Assembly: GCF_947495455.1 (NCBI RefSeq)
Contig: NZ_CANLZC010000042.1
Coordinates: forward strand, 1 to 43,957
DNA length: 43,957 nucleotides
Source of the DNA: an uncultured Shewanella sp.
Lineage (GTDB): Bacteria > Pseudomonadota > Gammaproteobacteria > Enterobacterales > Shewanellaceae
Direction: 5' to 3'
Shown: in pieces, positions 7,402 through 15,645 of the stretch
How positions within the stretch are numbered: the stretch's first letter is position 1
How the letters are laid out: each line of letters opens with the position of its first letter
Position numbers and translations under genes: made by a program
Notes under the pieces: model-generated
Seen by the model: the letters and a program-made list of their open reading frames with translations, nothing else
Told to the model about the DNA's origin: nothing
The model's database searches: none

Positions 7402-8667
7402 TGTGAAGGTTTGCTTTAGCGGCTTTTTATCTTCTGAAAGACACTGTCTCCAGAGCATTAGGCCACCACAGAACGACAGCAGGCTGTAAATCAAAAAAAG
7501 TGATCCCATGTTCACATGATAATGAAGGGCAAGGCTGATTAAGGTGGCTGAAGCTATCATGCCTGCAGCTGAAATTACATTACTTGCAGCAAAAATAGTG
7601 GTTTTTTGTCTGTCTGGGCCATTCGTTTGCAATAATGCATATCCGAGAAACAGCAGTTGAGAGCTGAACAAGTTTGATAGTGAAATGATTATGATGACTT
7701 GTTGAAATTCGGTTAGTAGGTTAATGATAGGCACATTGTCTTTGAATGCTATCATCATGCTTAAGGCAGCATAGCCAAATGTCGCACCTATAGTCCCTAT
7801 TAAGATGATTTTATCTTGCAAGAGACGGGTGTTGAGCATTAAAAATAGTAGAGAGCCGCAGGCAATTGCGACAGTCATGACGATAAATAATAGGCTGGTA
7901 TTGACTTCATTTATATTGAGTTGATATTTTGCAAATGTAGTCATTTGTGAATAACTTAAGTTAATAATAAACCAGTAATAGGTGATACAGAAGCAGCCTA
8001 AGGCTAACTTAGGATCCTGTTTGATGCTTTGAAACATGTGTTGGTATTGGGTGTAAAATGAGCGTGGAGATAGGGGAGTTTTATGGACTGTTTTATGGGT
8101 AATCGTGATGTTTTTTTGCTGAAATACGCCAATGGCATTGATGAGTGTACACAGAAATATTCCAGTCATGGCCATATTAAGGCCTGCATCTAATAACCCC
8201 CCTGCCAATGCGGTACCTATGAGTATGGCGATAATATTGGATAATTGAAATAATGTAGAAGATTGACTGCGTTGTTGCTTATTGACCCTTTCATCTATCA
8301 TAGCTAATTTTAGTGGGCCCGTTAAACAGGCGATAATGCCGATAGGTAATAGAAGGAAGCAAAGTAAATAAAGATTGTTAATATATAAACCGTAACAGAT
8401 CAGAATGATGATGACATATTCAATGGTTTTCAGTTTTTTAAAGAGGGGTAATTTTTGTTGATTATCGCCCCATTGTCCCGCTAAGCCGGATAGCAGCACA
8501 CAAGGTAGCATAAAGAGCGCTAAGACAAGCGTGGTGAATTGTGCGGCCAGTTGCTCTGACTGCGCTTGAAAGCCTATGAATATCACCAGCGTATTTTTAA
8601 TCAAGTGATCAAGGGTGGCGCCGGAAAAGTTAACCCAAATTAAGGATTGAAACCCATTTTTATTCAT
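7393..8667 (-). CDS. MFS transporter, LplT-like, last gene of the 11-gene biosynthetic operon
   Basis: A 424-aa protein with about 12 hydrophobic helices. The opening (QSLIWVNFSGATLDHLIKNTLVIF), the loop QWGDNQQKLP and the helix containing LTGPLKLAMIDE resemble the lysophospholipid flippase LplT and related MFS proteins. It is therefore a good candidate for moving a lipid-like product across the inner membrane. Its ATG overlaps the TGA of the upstream FemAB/GNAT-like gene (ATGA), so it is translationally coupled to the biosynthetic genes. The 3' end overlaps the DUF3592 gene tail-to-tail. Export of the cluster's product is the likely job; direction and substrate are inferred. Confidence 0.75.
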   Translation of the reverse strand: MNKNGFQSLIWVNFSGATLDHLIKNTLVIFIGFQAQSEQLAAQFTTLVLALFMLPCVLLSGLAGQWGDNQQKLPLFKKLKTIEYVIIILICYGLYINNLYLLCFLLLPIGIIACLTGPLKLAMIDERVNKQQRSQSSTLFQLSNIIAILIGTALAGGLLDAGLNMAMTGIFLCTLINAIGVFQQKNITITHKTVHKTPLSPRSFYTQYQHMFQSIKQDPKLALGCFCITYYWFIINLSYSQMTTFAKYQLNINEVNTSLLFIVMTVAIACGSLLFLMLNTRLLQDKIILIGTIGATFGYAALSMMIAFKDNVPIINLLTEFQQVIIIISLSNLFSSQLLFLGYALLQTNGPDRQKTTIFAASNVISAAGMIASATLISLALHYHVNMGSLFLIYSLLSFCGGLMLWRQCLSEDKKPLKQTFTSL

Positions 8668-9773
8668 TGAGTGTGCTCCTTGAAAAAGGCGCCGCTGAGC
8701 TTACTGAGTATTTTCCAGCCATATTGTCTAAACCAAGGTAAGTGCTTGACATAAATGGCGGTATATTCCATTTCTTCTATGCCCCCTCTGGATTTTTTAA
8801 ATGGCATAGCCCCAGCACTGGCATGACAACATAATGCTTTATCAGTACATTCTTTAGCTATAATGGCGTTTAATATGGGGTAAAGCATGAAGCTTTTATC
8901 TAAGTGAGTATCATAGCCAGAAAAAGGGACTGTGAGTACATTGCCTTCAATAAATAGGCCTAGCATGGCCACCAGCTTACCTGTTTGAGGGTTCTGTAAT
9001 GCTTTTATGTTTATTGCCTTTTGTTCTATACAGGTTTTGAAGAATAACGGCGTCAGCTGAGCATTGTGCTTTGAGTGTTGCTGAATGAACATTTTGTGGT
9101 ATAAGGTGAATAATTCGTCGGCATATTGTATGTCTTCCACTTCTATAAGGACAAATTGCGTCTTATTTAAATGCCGCCTATCATTCTTACTGGATTTTTT
9201 GCTCATAGGTTGTGGTGTACGATAATCAATCATACAGACAGGACGAGAGGGTACTAGAATAAATCCATCGCTTGTTAACTTAGTGATTAATGTTTGATTT
9301 AAGCTTTGTGTGAGTGAGCGAAACGCCAGCGCATGTTTTGGGTAAGCCTTAGTGAAATATTGCCGCATATCATGGATGGGCAGATCAGATTGCTCAGGAT
9401 ATAGATTCGTGGACCATAGTCGATTATTAACTTGAACGCAGCGGTTAATGCGCATCCATTTCAACGGCGAGGCTAGGCCATTGATGAGTGCTTTAAGGGG
9501 CGTTCTTAAGACTCTGGGAATGGAGGCAAGCAGGGTGTCACGCCCATAACTGACAAAGGCATTATAAGGCGAGCACACGTAGGATGATTCATATTCTTTA
9601 TTGTTTATGCTAAAAGGCAGTGTCATACCTTGGTACTGTAATAGACTCATTTTTGTATCGACATTGGCAATAAAAGGTTGGCAGCCAGAAGCAATATATT
9701 GGGCGATCAGATGATCGACACCTTTCACATGAAGTTCGCTAATATTGTCAGCGTTAAAGAGCTTAAAATGCAT
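8664..9773 (-). CDS. FemAB/GNAT-like acyltransferase-type protein, paralogue 3
   Basis: A 369-aa protein and one of three paralogues in this operon. Shared blocks are YVCSPYNAF (about residue 67), NNRLWSTNLYP, a basic RRHLNK segment, SGYDTHLDKSF, and SAGAMPFKKSRGG near the C-terminus. That last motif resembles the G-x3-[FY]-K-x-x-[RF]-G element of FemAB/CelD-type GNAT-fold transferases. An in-frame ATG at 9842 would overlap the upstream gene by 70 bases. The ATG at 9773 is chosen because it forms TAATG with the upstream stop and makes the protein equal in length to its paralogues (368-369 aa). The likely role is transfer of an acyl or aminoacyl group in the cluster's pathway (inference). Confidence 0.65.
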   Translation of the reverse strand: MHFKLFNADNISELHVKGVDHLIAQYIASGCQPFIANVDTKMSLLQYQGMTLPFSINNKEYESSYVCSPYNAFVSYGRDTLLASIPRVLRTPLKALINGLASPLKWMRINRCVQVNNRLWSTNLYPEQSDLPIHDMRQYFTKAYPKHALAFRSLTQSLNQTLITKLTSDGFILVPSRPVCMIDYRTPQPMSKKSSKNDRRHLNKTQFVLIEVEDIQYADELFTLYHKMFIQQHSKHNAQLTPLFFKTCIEQKAINIKALQNPQTGKLVAMLGLFIEGNVLTVPFSGYDTHLDKSFMLYPILNAIIAKECTDKALCCHASAGAMPFKKSRGGIEEMEYTAIYVKHLPWFRQYGWKILSKLSGAFFKEHTQ

Positions 9774-10879
9774 TATGATATTTTCTTCAGAAATTTTTCT
9801 GAACTCCAGTGGATCAATTTTAATGTTACTTGCCAAAAGCAACGGCGATAACGGGGTAAATGCTGAAAGGCAATGGCACCAAGTTCTCGGTGTTCTTTCG
9901 CACCACGGCTGGTTTTAAAATTTTTAACACCAGTGCCGCAATGTAGCCTTAACCCTTTTTGGTGACAGGTGTGTAAATTGAGTGCATATAACATTCGGTA
10001 CAGTCCAAGAGATTGAGGGGCAGAGGTGTCGTAGCCCACGATGGGATTTGTTAGCATGTTGCCTTTATGTTTGATGGCGGTAAATCCCATGATTTTTTTT
10101 GATTGTTCACAATATAAAGCCGTAAAGTCAAAGAAGTGGTTTTGATGAGTGAGTGCAATGAAATGTGCGTTGAGCTGTGGATTAAGCGTGCTGTATTGGG
10201 TGATAAAAAGCTGCTGATAGAGCTCTGCCATTCTTGCATAATGCTTAGGGTGAATATCATCGTGTTGCAACACTGTCAAAGAGGTGTTTTTTAGCAAGGT
10301 TAAATCGCGTTTATTGTCTCGTCGCTGGTGTAAATTATCATTTGGATTAAAAATGTAAGCATTCATCGTGGGGATTAGGTGATAGCCCAGCGAGATCAGT
10401 GCATTTTCTTGCGGTGATAAATAACTGTCTTGTATTGAACGATAAACATGGCAATGTGAAGGAAAAGCCTCGATGAGTAATGCATGGATTTCACTCAATT
10501 CTTCTAATGTTAACTGGCGAGTGTGTAGATTGGTTCCCGTTAGGAAGTTATTGACAAATATTACATTATCTATTTTAAAGAGATTCAGTATCTTACCGAT
10601 GAACGTTAGCGCACCGTTTAGCAGAGGTTGGCTAATGCTTGCTTGTGGACTGCTAATAAACGCCGTGTAAAGAGAACACACAAATGAGTTGTGTTTATGG
10701 TATGAGTTAAGCGTTAAAGGCAATAATTGATCATTAATAAGAATGGCAAGGTATTGCGCGTGAACATTATTAATATAATGTGCGGGCGTATGGGTTATCA
10801 TGGCTTTGATGTACTCAGCATCATCACAATGAAGCGGTATTTTATCGAGATTATTCGGCGTAATAAGAATGGCAGTCAT
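9773..10879 (-). CDS. FemAB/GNAT-like acyltransferase-type protein, paralogue 2
   Basis: A 368-aa paralogue of the genes on either side of the Rieske/serine-hydrolase pair. The same blocks are present: FVCSLYTAF, a VNNFLTGTNL version of the NN-x-L-x-[ST] block, RRDNKRDL, NPIVGYDTSAP and GTGVKNFKTSRGA. The FK-x-x-RG motif near the C-terminus suggests the GNAT-fold FemAB-like superfamily. Its ATG overlaps the TGA of the serine hydrolase gene (ATGA). The divergence from its neighbour suggests an old duplication, so the three copies may act on different steps or monomers. No substrate can be assigned from sequence. Confidence 0.65.
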   Translation of the reverse strand: MTAILITPNNLDKIPLHCDDAEYIKAMITHTPAHYINNVHAQYLAILINDQLLPLTLNSYHKHNSFVCSLYTAFISSPQASISQPLLNGALTFIGKILNLFKIDNVIFVNNFLTGTNLHTRQLTLEELSEIHALLIEAFPSHCHVYRSIQDSYLSPQENALISLGYHLIPTMNAYIFNPNDNLHQRRDNKRDLTLLKNTSLTVLQHDDIHPKHYARMAELYQQLFITQYSTLNPQLNAHFIALTHQNHFFDFTALYCEQSKKIMGFTAIKHKGNMLTNPIVGYDTSAPQSLGLYRMLYALNLHTCHQKGLRLHCGTGVKNFKTSRGAKEHRELGAIAFQHLPRYRRCFWQVTLKLIHWSSEKFLKKIS

Positions 10880-12321
10880 GAAGTATGTTTATATTCGTTT
10901 AATGATGAGTTATCTTTTGTTTCTTTACAGCGAGTAAAGGTGATACGGCCACCTTCAGGCACCATAAAGCATTCTATTTTGTCGCTATAGAGTCGAAGCT
11001 GAAGGGCTTTACCGGCTTGTTCCTGCAAAATTTTGATTTTCATGCTGCCAAGACTTTGCTGTAAATCATGATTGTCAAATCGCCCTTTAAAGATATTGGT
11101 TTTAAAAGGACTTAGCTGGATTTGGTAATTCATTGGCCCAATGCCAAAAGTCAGTTCTGGAGTGATAGTGATGTCGCCAACAATGGGATTATGGTAATGG
11201 CCGATGAGTTTGGCTGTGTCTTTAGGTTTGCCCAGTGCAGGGACTTTTGAAAAGCAGTAGTGTGCTAATGCGCGAGGAGACAGGATGGCAAATTGCGTAT
11301 TGGGGTAATCGGCATCAATGAAAAGTTGTAAGAATATGTCGGCGATTTTTTGGGGAATGATACTGGAACGATTACATAACATGCCGATCCCAAGCTGTTT
11401 TTCTTTGACGGTTAATAAAAAGGATGTGATCCCAGGAAAACCGCCAGTATGACGGTTAATAGTGTAAGATGCTCTCTTTTCAATGAGCCAGCCTCCAGCG
11501 TAATGCCCCGTTTTTGCGTTGATAGTACAAGGGATAACGCCATGAGTTAAATGAGCCTGCTCCTGAGCGGTCATATTGAGCTTGTCGTGTTGATTATGCG
11601 TCCAAAACTTGAGCCATTTTCCCATATCTTCAATGCTGCAATTGATCCCCGCGGCCCCCAATAATTGATGTGGAAAACGAGACAGAGCCAGTGGAGCATT
11701 ACCTTTCAAATTGAATGCCCGTCTGTGAGGTGAGGCTTTATTGGTGTGTTGCAAATAGGCTTGTTTACCACAGGAACTGCGCTGCATATTCAGTGGCTTA
11801 AAAATGAATCTTGATAGCGCCCTCTCAAAGGAGCAATTGAGGGTGATTTCAATAATTTTTTCAAGGGCAACAAAGCCTAAGTTATTGTAAGCAAACTCAG
11901 TAGGCGCCGATGTTTGGCTGCAATGGGTGAGGGCTTTGAGCATATCAGTAGATGAGAAACCTAAAAACCCTAAGTAGTCCATAGCGTAGGGGGGTAACCC
12001 TAGAGTATGTGTGACCAAATGCACAAGAGTAAATTGCGGATTAAAATCAGGCAAAATGTGCTGAACGGGTTGATCCCATGCTAATTTATTCTGTGCAACC
12101 AAAATGCCAACCAGGCAGGCTGTCATGGCTTTGGTGAGAGAAGAAATAGGAAATACTGTGTGTTTATTTAGGGGCATATTTGTATCAATGGATTGTGTGC
12201 CATAGAGACAAAAATGCTGCTGATCGTTATGTTGAACAACAATTGCCAAGCCTGGTAATTGAGCGCGTTTGGCTAAGAGTCTTGCTTTGTCAAAAAGTGT
12301 ATCGATATGATGATCTATCAA
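10876..12321 (-). CDS. Beta-lactamase-fold serine hydrolase (class C/EstB-type)
   Basis: A 481-aa serine hydrolase of the penicillin-binding-protein-like fold. The SxxK motif is Ser61-Leu-Thr-Lys64, the YxN motif is Tyr145-Asn-Asn147, and HTGG (residues 291-294) replaces the KTG box, as in esterases and transesterases of this family. No signal peptide is visible, so it is likely cytoplasmic, unlike classical beta-lactamases. A C-terminal beta-rich extension of about 130 residues follows the catalytic domain. The start is TTG with AGGA 7 bases upstream. Relatives in natural-product pathways act as acyltransferases (LovD-like), esterases or peptidases. Here it could acylate, hydrolyse or cyclise the product; the family is clear, the role is not. 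Confidence 0.8.
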   Translation of the reverse strand: MIDHHIDTLFDKARLLAKRAQLPGLAIVVQHNDQQHFCLYGTQSIDTNMPLNKHTVFPISSLTKAMTACLVGILVAQNKLAWDQPVQHILPDFNPQFTLVHLVTHTLGLPPYAMDYLGFLGFSSTDMLKALTHCSQTSAPTEFAYNNLGFVALEKIIEITLNCSFERALSRFIFKPLNMQRSSCGKQAYLQHTNKASPHRRAFNLKGNAPLALSRFPHQLLGAAGINCSIEDMGKWLKFWTHNQHDKLNMTAQEQAHLTHGVIPCTINAKTGHYAGGWLIEKRASYTINRHTGGFPGITSFLLTVKEKQLGIGMLCNRSSIIPQKIADIFLQLFIDADYPNTQFAILSPRALAHYCFSKVPALGKPKDTAKLIGHYHNPIVGDITITPELTFGIGPMNYQIQLSPFKTNIFKGRFDNHDLQQSLGSMKIKILQEQAGKALQLRLYSDKIECFMVPEGGRITFTRCKETKDNSSLNEYKHTS

Positions 12322-12363
12322 GATGCTATCCTGTGAATAAAGTCGATTAATAACCGTCCTGCA

Positions 12364-13356
12364 TTACAACAAAAGTTGTTTTTCTTTGAGGGTGGGCGTG
12401 ATGTCATTGTTAAAGGCTTTGACAATATAAGGCCGCATCAGATCGGTTTTTGTCACCATAGGTTTAAAACGAGGATCATGGTTAAGGTTGGCTTGTTGAA
12501 TTTCTAAAATCCGCTTATCTTGCAAAAAAGCAATATATTGAAAAGGAAACAGGGCCTTCATTTTAAAATAGCTCAGTAAGGTTTTCCCTTTCACGTAGGT
12601 TCGCACAACCATTTTGGTTTTTCGGGCTGTTTCGGGCACAAGATAAATGACCACTGACAGTGCGATGTCTGTTGCATTGTAGTATTCCAATTCAATGGTA
12701 CCAGAGTGATGAATACGGCCCACACCTTTGGTGATCTGACGGCCAAATAAACGACTGACGAGTCCAGTTTGTTTTTTTTCTTCAATATATTCTGCTTGGT
12801 AACCCGTTGGGTGATCGGTAATACGCGCGTGGCATAGATGACGTATGGGTTGATTAGTGCGAATAATCCCTGTGTGTACCGTATGCGTATGCAGTGCATC
12901 TAAGAAGTTTTCTGCAATATCCACAGGATTGGCTTCAATGATCCCTATATATGTTGAATAACGGTGGCTGGCATGTACTTCTGGAATAAAAGGCGGCTGA
13001 AGGGGCTTGTGACTGCTTAGCCAAATGAGGCCATGGGTTTCGCAGATTGAAAAAGTCTTAATCAAGGGGTTTTTAGGCGCCTTAAAATTCACATCACCGG
13101 GAATATTGGCTAATTGCCCTTGACCATTAAATTGCCAGCCGTGATAGGGGCATTCAAGTGTCCCTTGCTTTAAGCAACCCTTAGATAACGGCACGCCTCT
13201 GTGTGGGCATTGATCTTTTAAGGCGTGTAGCTTATTGCCATCACGGAATATCACCACAGCCTGATCATGGTAAGTCACAGCCAGCGGTTTATCTTGTTTT
13301 AATTGATGTGATTCTACGACTGGGCACCAAATTTCTTGTGTAAGAGATAACGTCAT
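12364..13356 (-). CDS. Rieske non-haem iron oxygenase
   Basis: A 330-aa oxygenase. The Rieske [2Fe-2S] ligands are Cys50/His52 (CPHRG) and Cys69/His72 (CPYHGW). The mononuclear iron site is seen as ENFLDALHTHTVH, with Asp153, His156 and His161. The size and single-subunit layout resemble pheophorbide-a-oxygenase, KshA or VanA-type oxygenases, which hydroxylate, demethylate or desaturate. No reductase or ferredoxin partner is encoded nearby, so electrons probably come from a shared redox protein elsewhere. The gene overlaps the upstream FemAB/GNAT-like gene by 4 bases (ATGA) and is followed by a 42-base gap before the serine hydrolase. It likely tailors the product by oxidation. Confidence 0.88.
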   Translation of the reverse strand: MTLSLTQEIWCPVVESHQLKQDKPLAVTYHDQAVVIFRDGNKLHALKDQCPHRGVPLSKGCLKQGTLECPYHGWQFNGQGQLANIPGDVNFKAPKNPLIKTFSICETHGLIWLSSHKPLQPPFIPEVHASHRYSTYIGIIEANPVDIAENFLDALHTHTVHTGIIRTNQPIRHLCHARITDHPTGYQAEYIEEKKQTGLVSRLFGRQITKGVGRIHHSGTIELEYYNATDIALSVVIYLVPETARKTKMVVRTYVKGKTLLSYFKMKALFPFQYIAFLQDKRILEIQQANLNHDPRFKPMVTKTDLMRPYIVKAFNNDITPTLKEKQLLL

Positions 13357-14462
13357 AATTGATGCTTTTTAATTAAGGGAACGAAAACGTTATTGGTTAT
13401 CCAAGATAACACTTGCCACATACGTTGGGTTTTTTTAGGTAAATGCCGTGTATAGATGGCGGAATACTCAATAAAAGCCTGACCACCTCTTTGTCTTTTG
13501 AAATGGGCAGCGCCGGAGCTGGCATTAAAAATCTTTTGATTTTTCTGCGCAAAATCCAATCCTGAGAATGCAGCCAGTCGGTATAATCCTAGCTTTTTAG
13601 GTTGCGTAATATCGTAACCAATAATAGGAGAAGTCACGATACCGTCGATGCTAAATCGTCCTGCAATCGCGTCCAAAGTACCTTGTGCATTACGGTAGCC
13701 CTCAAAGGAAAAATGTGGGTGTGTAAACACAGTTTCAAGATAAGTTTCAGTAAATTGAGGGTTTAGCTGAGAATATTTACTGATATAGAGCATGTTATAC
13801 AGCTCGATGATCCTAGGATAATCATTGGGGGTGATCTCGGCTTGATCCACGCGTTGATAAGGGGTTTTTTTGATTAAATTGAGATCGTTTTTGTAATCTC
13901 GTCGCTGTTGGTAATCGTTCAGCTTCTTATCATAAATATACACTTGTCTAGACGGAGCTAGAATATAACCTGCTTGTTTAAAACCTTGAATTAACTCAGG
14001 GTTAGAATAAGAGTTCAGTGACCGAAAAATGATCGTGTGTTCACTGTAGTCTTTGATTAATGTCTTGGTGAGCTCATCAATCGCATCACTATGAAAACTG
14101 TTAGGATATAAATTAGTGGATAATAGCCAATTGTTGACATGTAATACCTTGTTAACTTTATTTTTTTTAAGATAATAGCCCAATAAGCGAATACAAGGTC
14201 GAATGAGGGCTTCTAACCAAGGTTTATTCAACTTATCTAACTCTTCAAGGCAGTAGGGAATAAAGGCGGTATAGGGTGAGCACACATAACTGTTATGAAA
14301 CTCTGTATTATTGAGGCTCATTGGCAGTTTGCAGTGTTGGTTCACTGTGAGTGTTTGTAGCTGAGTGTCGACATTCTCTATCATGCGTGATGAGGGCATG
14401 AAATGTTGGCAGTAGGCTTCAGCGGGGGGCTTCTGTGGTGTGAGCTTGTTTTTTTCACTCAT
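13353..14462 (-). CDS. FemAB/GNAT-like acyltransferase-type protein, paralogue 1
   Basis: A 369-aa protein, the first of three paralogues in transcription order. It carries YVCSPYTAF, NNWLLSTNLYP, QRRDYKNDL, IIGYDITQPK and SSGAAHFKRQRGG, the last with the FK-x-x-RGG motif shared by its siblings. An in-frame ATG at 14483 exists, but the ATG at 14462 overlaps the TGA of the ATP-grasp gene (ATGA) and gives the same length as paralogue 3, so it is preferred. It lies directly after the ATP-grasp ligase; both classes form amide bonds in known systems, which hints at N-acylation or addition of an amino acid. That is inference. Confidence 0.65.
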   Translation of the reverse strand: MSEKNKLTPQKPPAEAYCQHFMPSSRMIENVDTQLQTLTVNQHCKLPMSLNNTEFHNSYVCSPYTAFIPYCLEELDKLNKPWLEALIRPCIRLLGYYLKKNKVNKVLHVNNWLLSTNLYPNSFHSDAIDELTKTLIKDYSEHTIIFRSLNSYSNPELIQGFKQAGYILAPSRQVYIYDKKLNDYQQRRDYKNDLNLIKKTPYQRVDQAEITPNDYPRIIELYNMLYISKYSQLNPQFTETYLETVFTHPHFSFEGYRNAQGTLDAIAGRFSIDGIVTSPIIGYDITQPKKLGLYRLAAFSGLDFAQKNQKIFNASSGAAHFKRQRGGQAFIEYSAIYTRHLPKKTQRMWQVLSWITNNVFVPLIKKHQL

Positions 14463-15598
14463 TTGATGGCTTCTCCATCCCATTCAAAATCTTGTGTGGC
14501 GGCTTCTCTAACGGATATTTTCTCTTTAAAAGCGATTTGTACTAGCTCTGCCAATGAGATAAATTGAAACCATGAAAACCCTTTATCATTTTTGCATGCC
14601 ATGACATCGCTGGCTTGTCGATAATCTCGGTACCAAGCTTTGACTTTTCCTTGATGTATAGCGAAGGGTAAGCCTATCAATACCATCATGAGTGAAATCA
14701 TTTTTGGCTCTTTAAAAGGGGGAAGGGGTTGAGGGCTTACGCCTAAAAAGGCATCAGCCAGATTAACATCACCTAATAGATGCAGGCCACTGGTTGCGCG
14801 AGGATTACATTCAATAATATAAATATCATCCGGTGTTTCGATAATGTCGAATCCAAGGTGTCCTGTATATTCATGTTTTTGGCAAAAGGCTTGAATAAAA
14901 TCACTTATTTTTTTGTTCACTATAGGTTTAAAGTAAAAACCCGCAGCGACTTTTAATCTATGAGTGGGCTGATAAATGGCTTGAGCAAACACCTGACCTT
15001 TTACCGCAATCGCATAAGTACAATATTCATTACCTTGAATTTTTTCTTGTTTTAAAATACGTCCAGGAGCCATGTCAGACAAGTCTTGTACACTTTTAGG
15101 AGTGGGAGACAGTAAGACATCGGTACCAAAGCGGCAAAACTCTCTTTTTACGATACAGCTGGACAAGGTCTCAGGGGTTATTGGACTGCTAAAGTCCAGT
15201 AGTTCTGTTTTTGGAAGAGTGATCCCTGTATCTTGGCATAAAGATAAAATATCGTATTTACTGTGCAATTGCTGCATTAGATCAAAGTCGGGGCATAATA
15301 CATCGCAATGTGGCGTCAGTTTGTCTTTGATTTTTGCGATATAAAAGCTTTCTTCACACATGGGCAATAGATAATCAATCTCATGGGTTTGAATGATGTT
15401 CAATAACGCCGTTTGGTAGTTATCTATGTTATTTCTTGGACTGGGGCTGAGAATAAATTGTGCCAGACTACGGCTGTTTTTTGCGAGCGGGTAGCGCAAT
15501 GAGTCTGTCATAAAGACTTGATGGCCATGCTTGGTTAAATTTCTGGCCAGCTCTAGTGAAACTGGGGCTCTGGCACAAGTAATAAGAAAACGTTTCAT
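14459..15598 (-). CDS. ATP-grasp domain ligase (CarB-like)
   Basis: A 379-aa ATP-grasp enzyme. A Rossmann-like pre-ATP-grasp domain opens the protein (MKRFLITCARAPVSLELARNL). The central ATP-binding part includes ILKQEKIQGNEY, and the Mg-binding motif is IIECNPRATSG (Glu263, Asn265, Arg267), as in carbamoyl-phosphate-synthase-like ligases. Such enzymes join a carboxylate to an amine or thiol through an acyl phosphate. The protein ends with about 70 residues after the ATP-grasp core. The gene follows the adenylating-enzyme gene after 47 bases and overlaps the first FemAB/GNAT-like gene. It is the best candidate for an amide-forming step in this pathway; substrates are unknown. Confidence 0.82.
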   Translation of the reverse strand: MKRFLITCARAPVSLELARNLTKHGHQVFMTDSLRYPLAKNSRSLAQFILSPSPRNNIDNYQTALLNIIQTHEIDYLLPMCEESFYIAKIKDKLTPHCDVLCPDFDLMQQLHSKYDILSLCQDTGITLPKTELLDFSSPITPETLSSCIVKREFCRFGTDVLLSPTPKSVQDLSDMAPGRILKQEKIQGNEYCTYAIAVKGQVFAQAIYQPTHRLKVAAGFYFKPIVNKKISDFIQAFCQKHEYTGHLGFDIIETPDDIYIIECNPRATSGLHLLGDVNLADAFLGVSPQPLPPFKEPKMISLMMVLIGLPFAIHQGKVKAWYRDYRQASDVMACKNDKGFSWFQFISLAELVQIAFKEKISVREAATQDFEWDGEAIK

Positions 15599-15645
15599 TT
15601 CAATATCATTCCTAATGGTGATAAATGGCTATCGATTCATCATGT

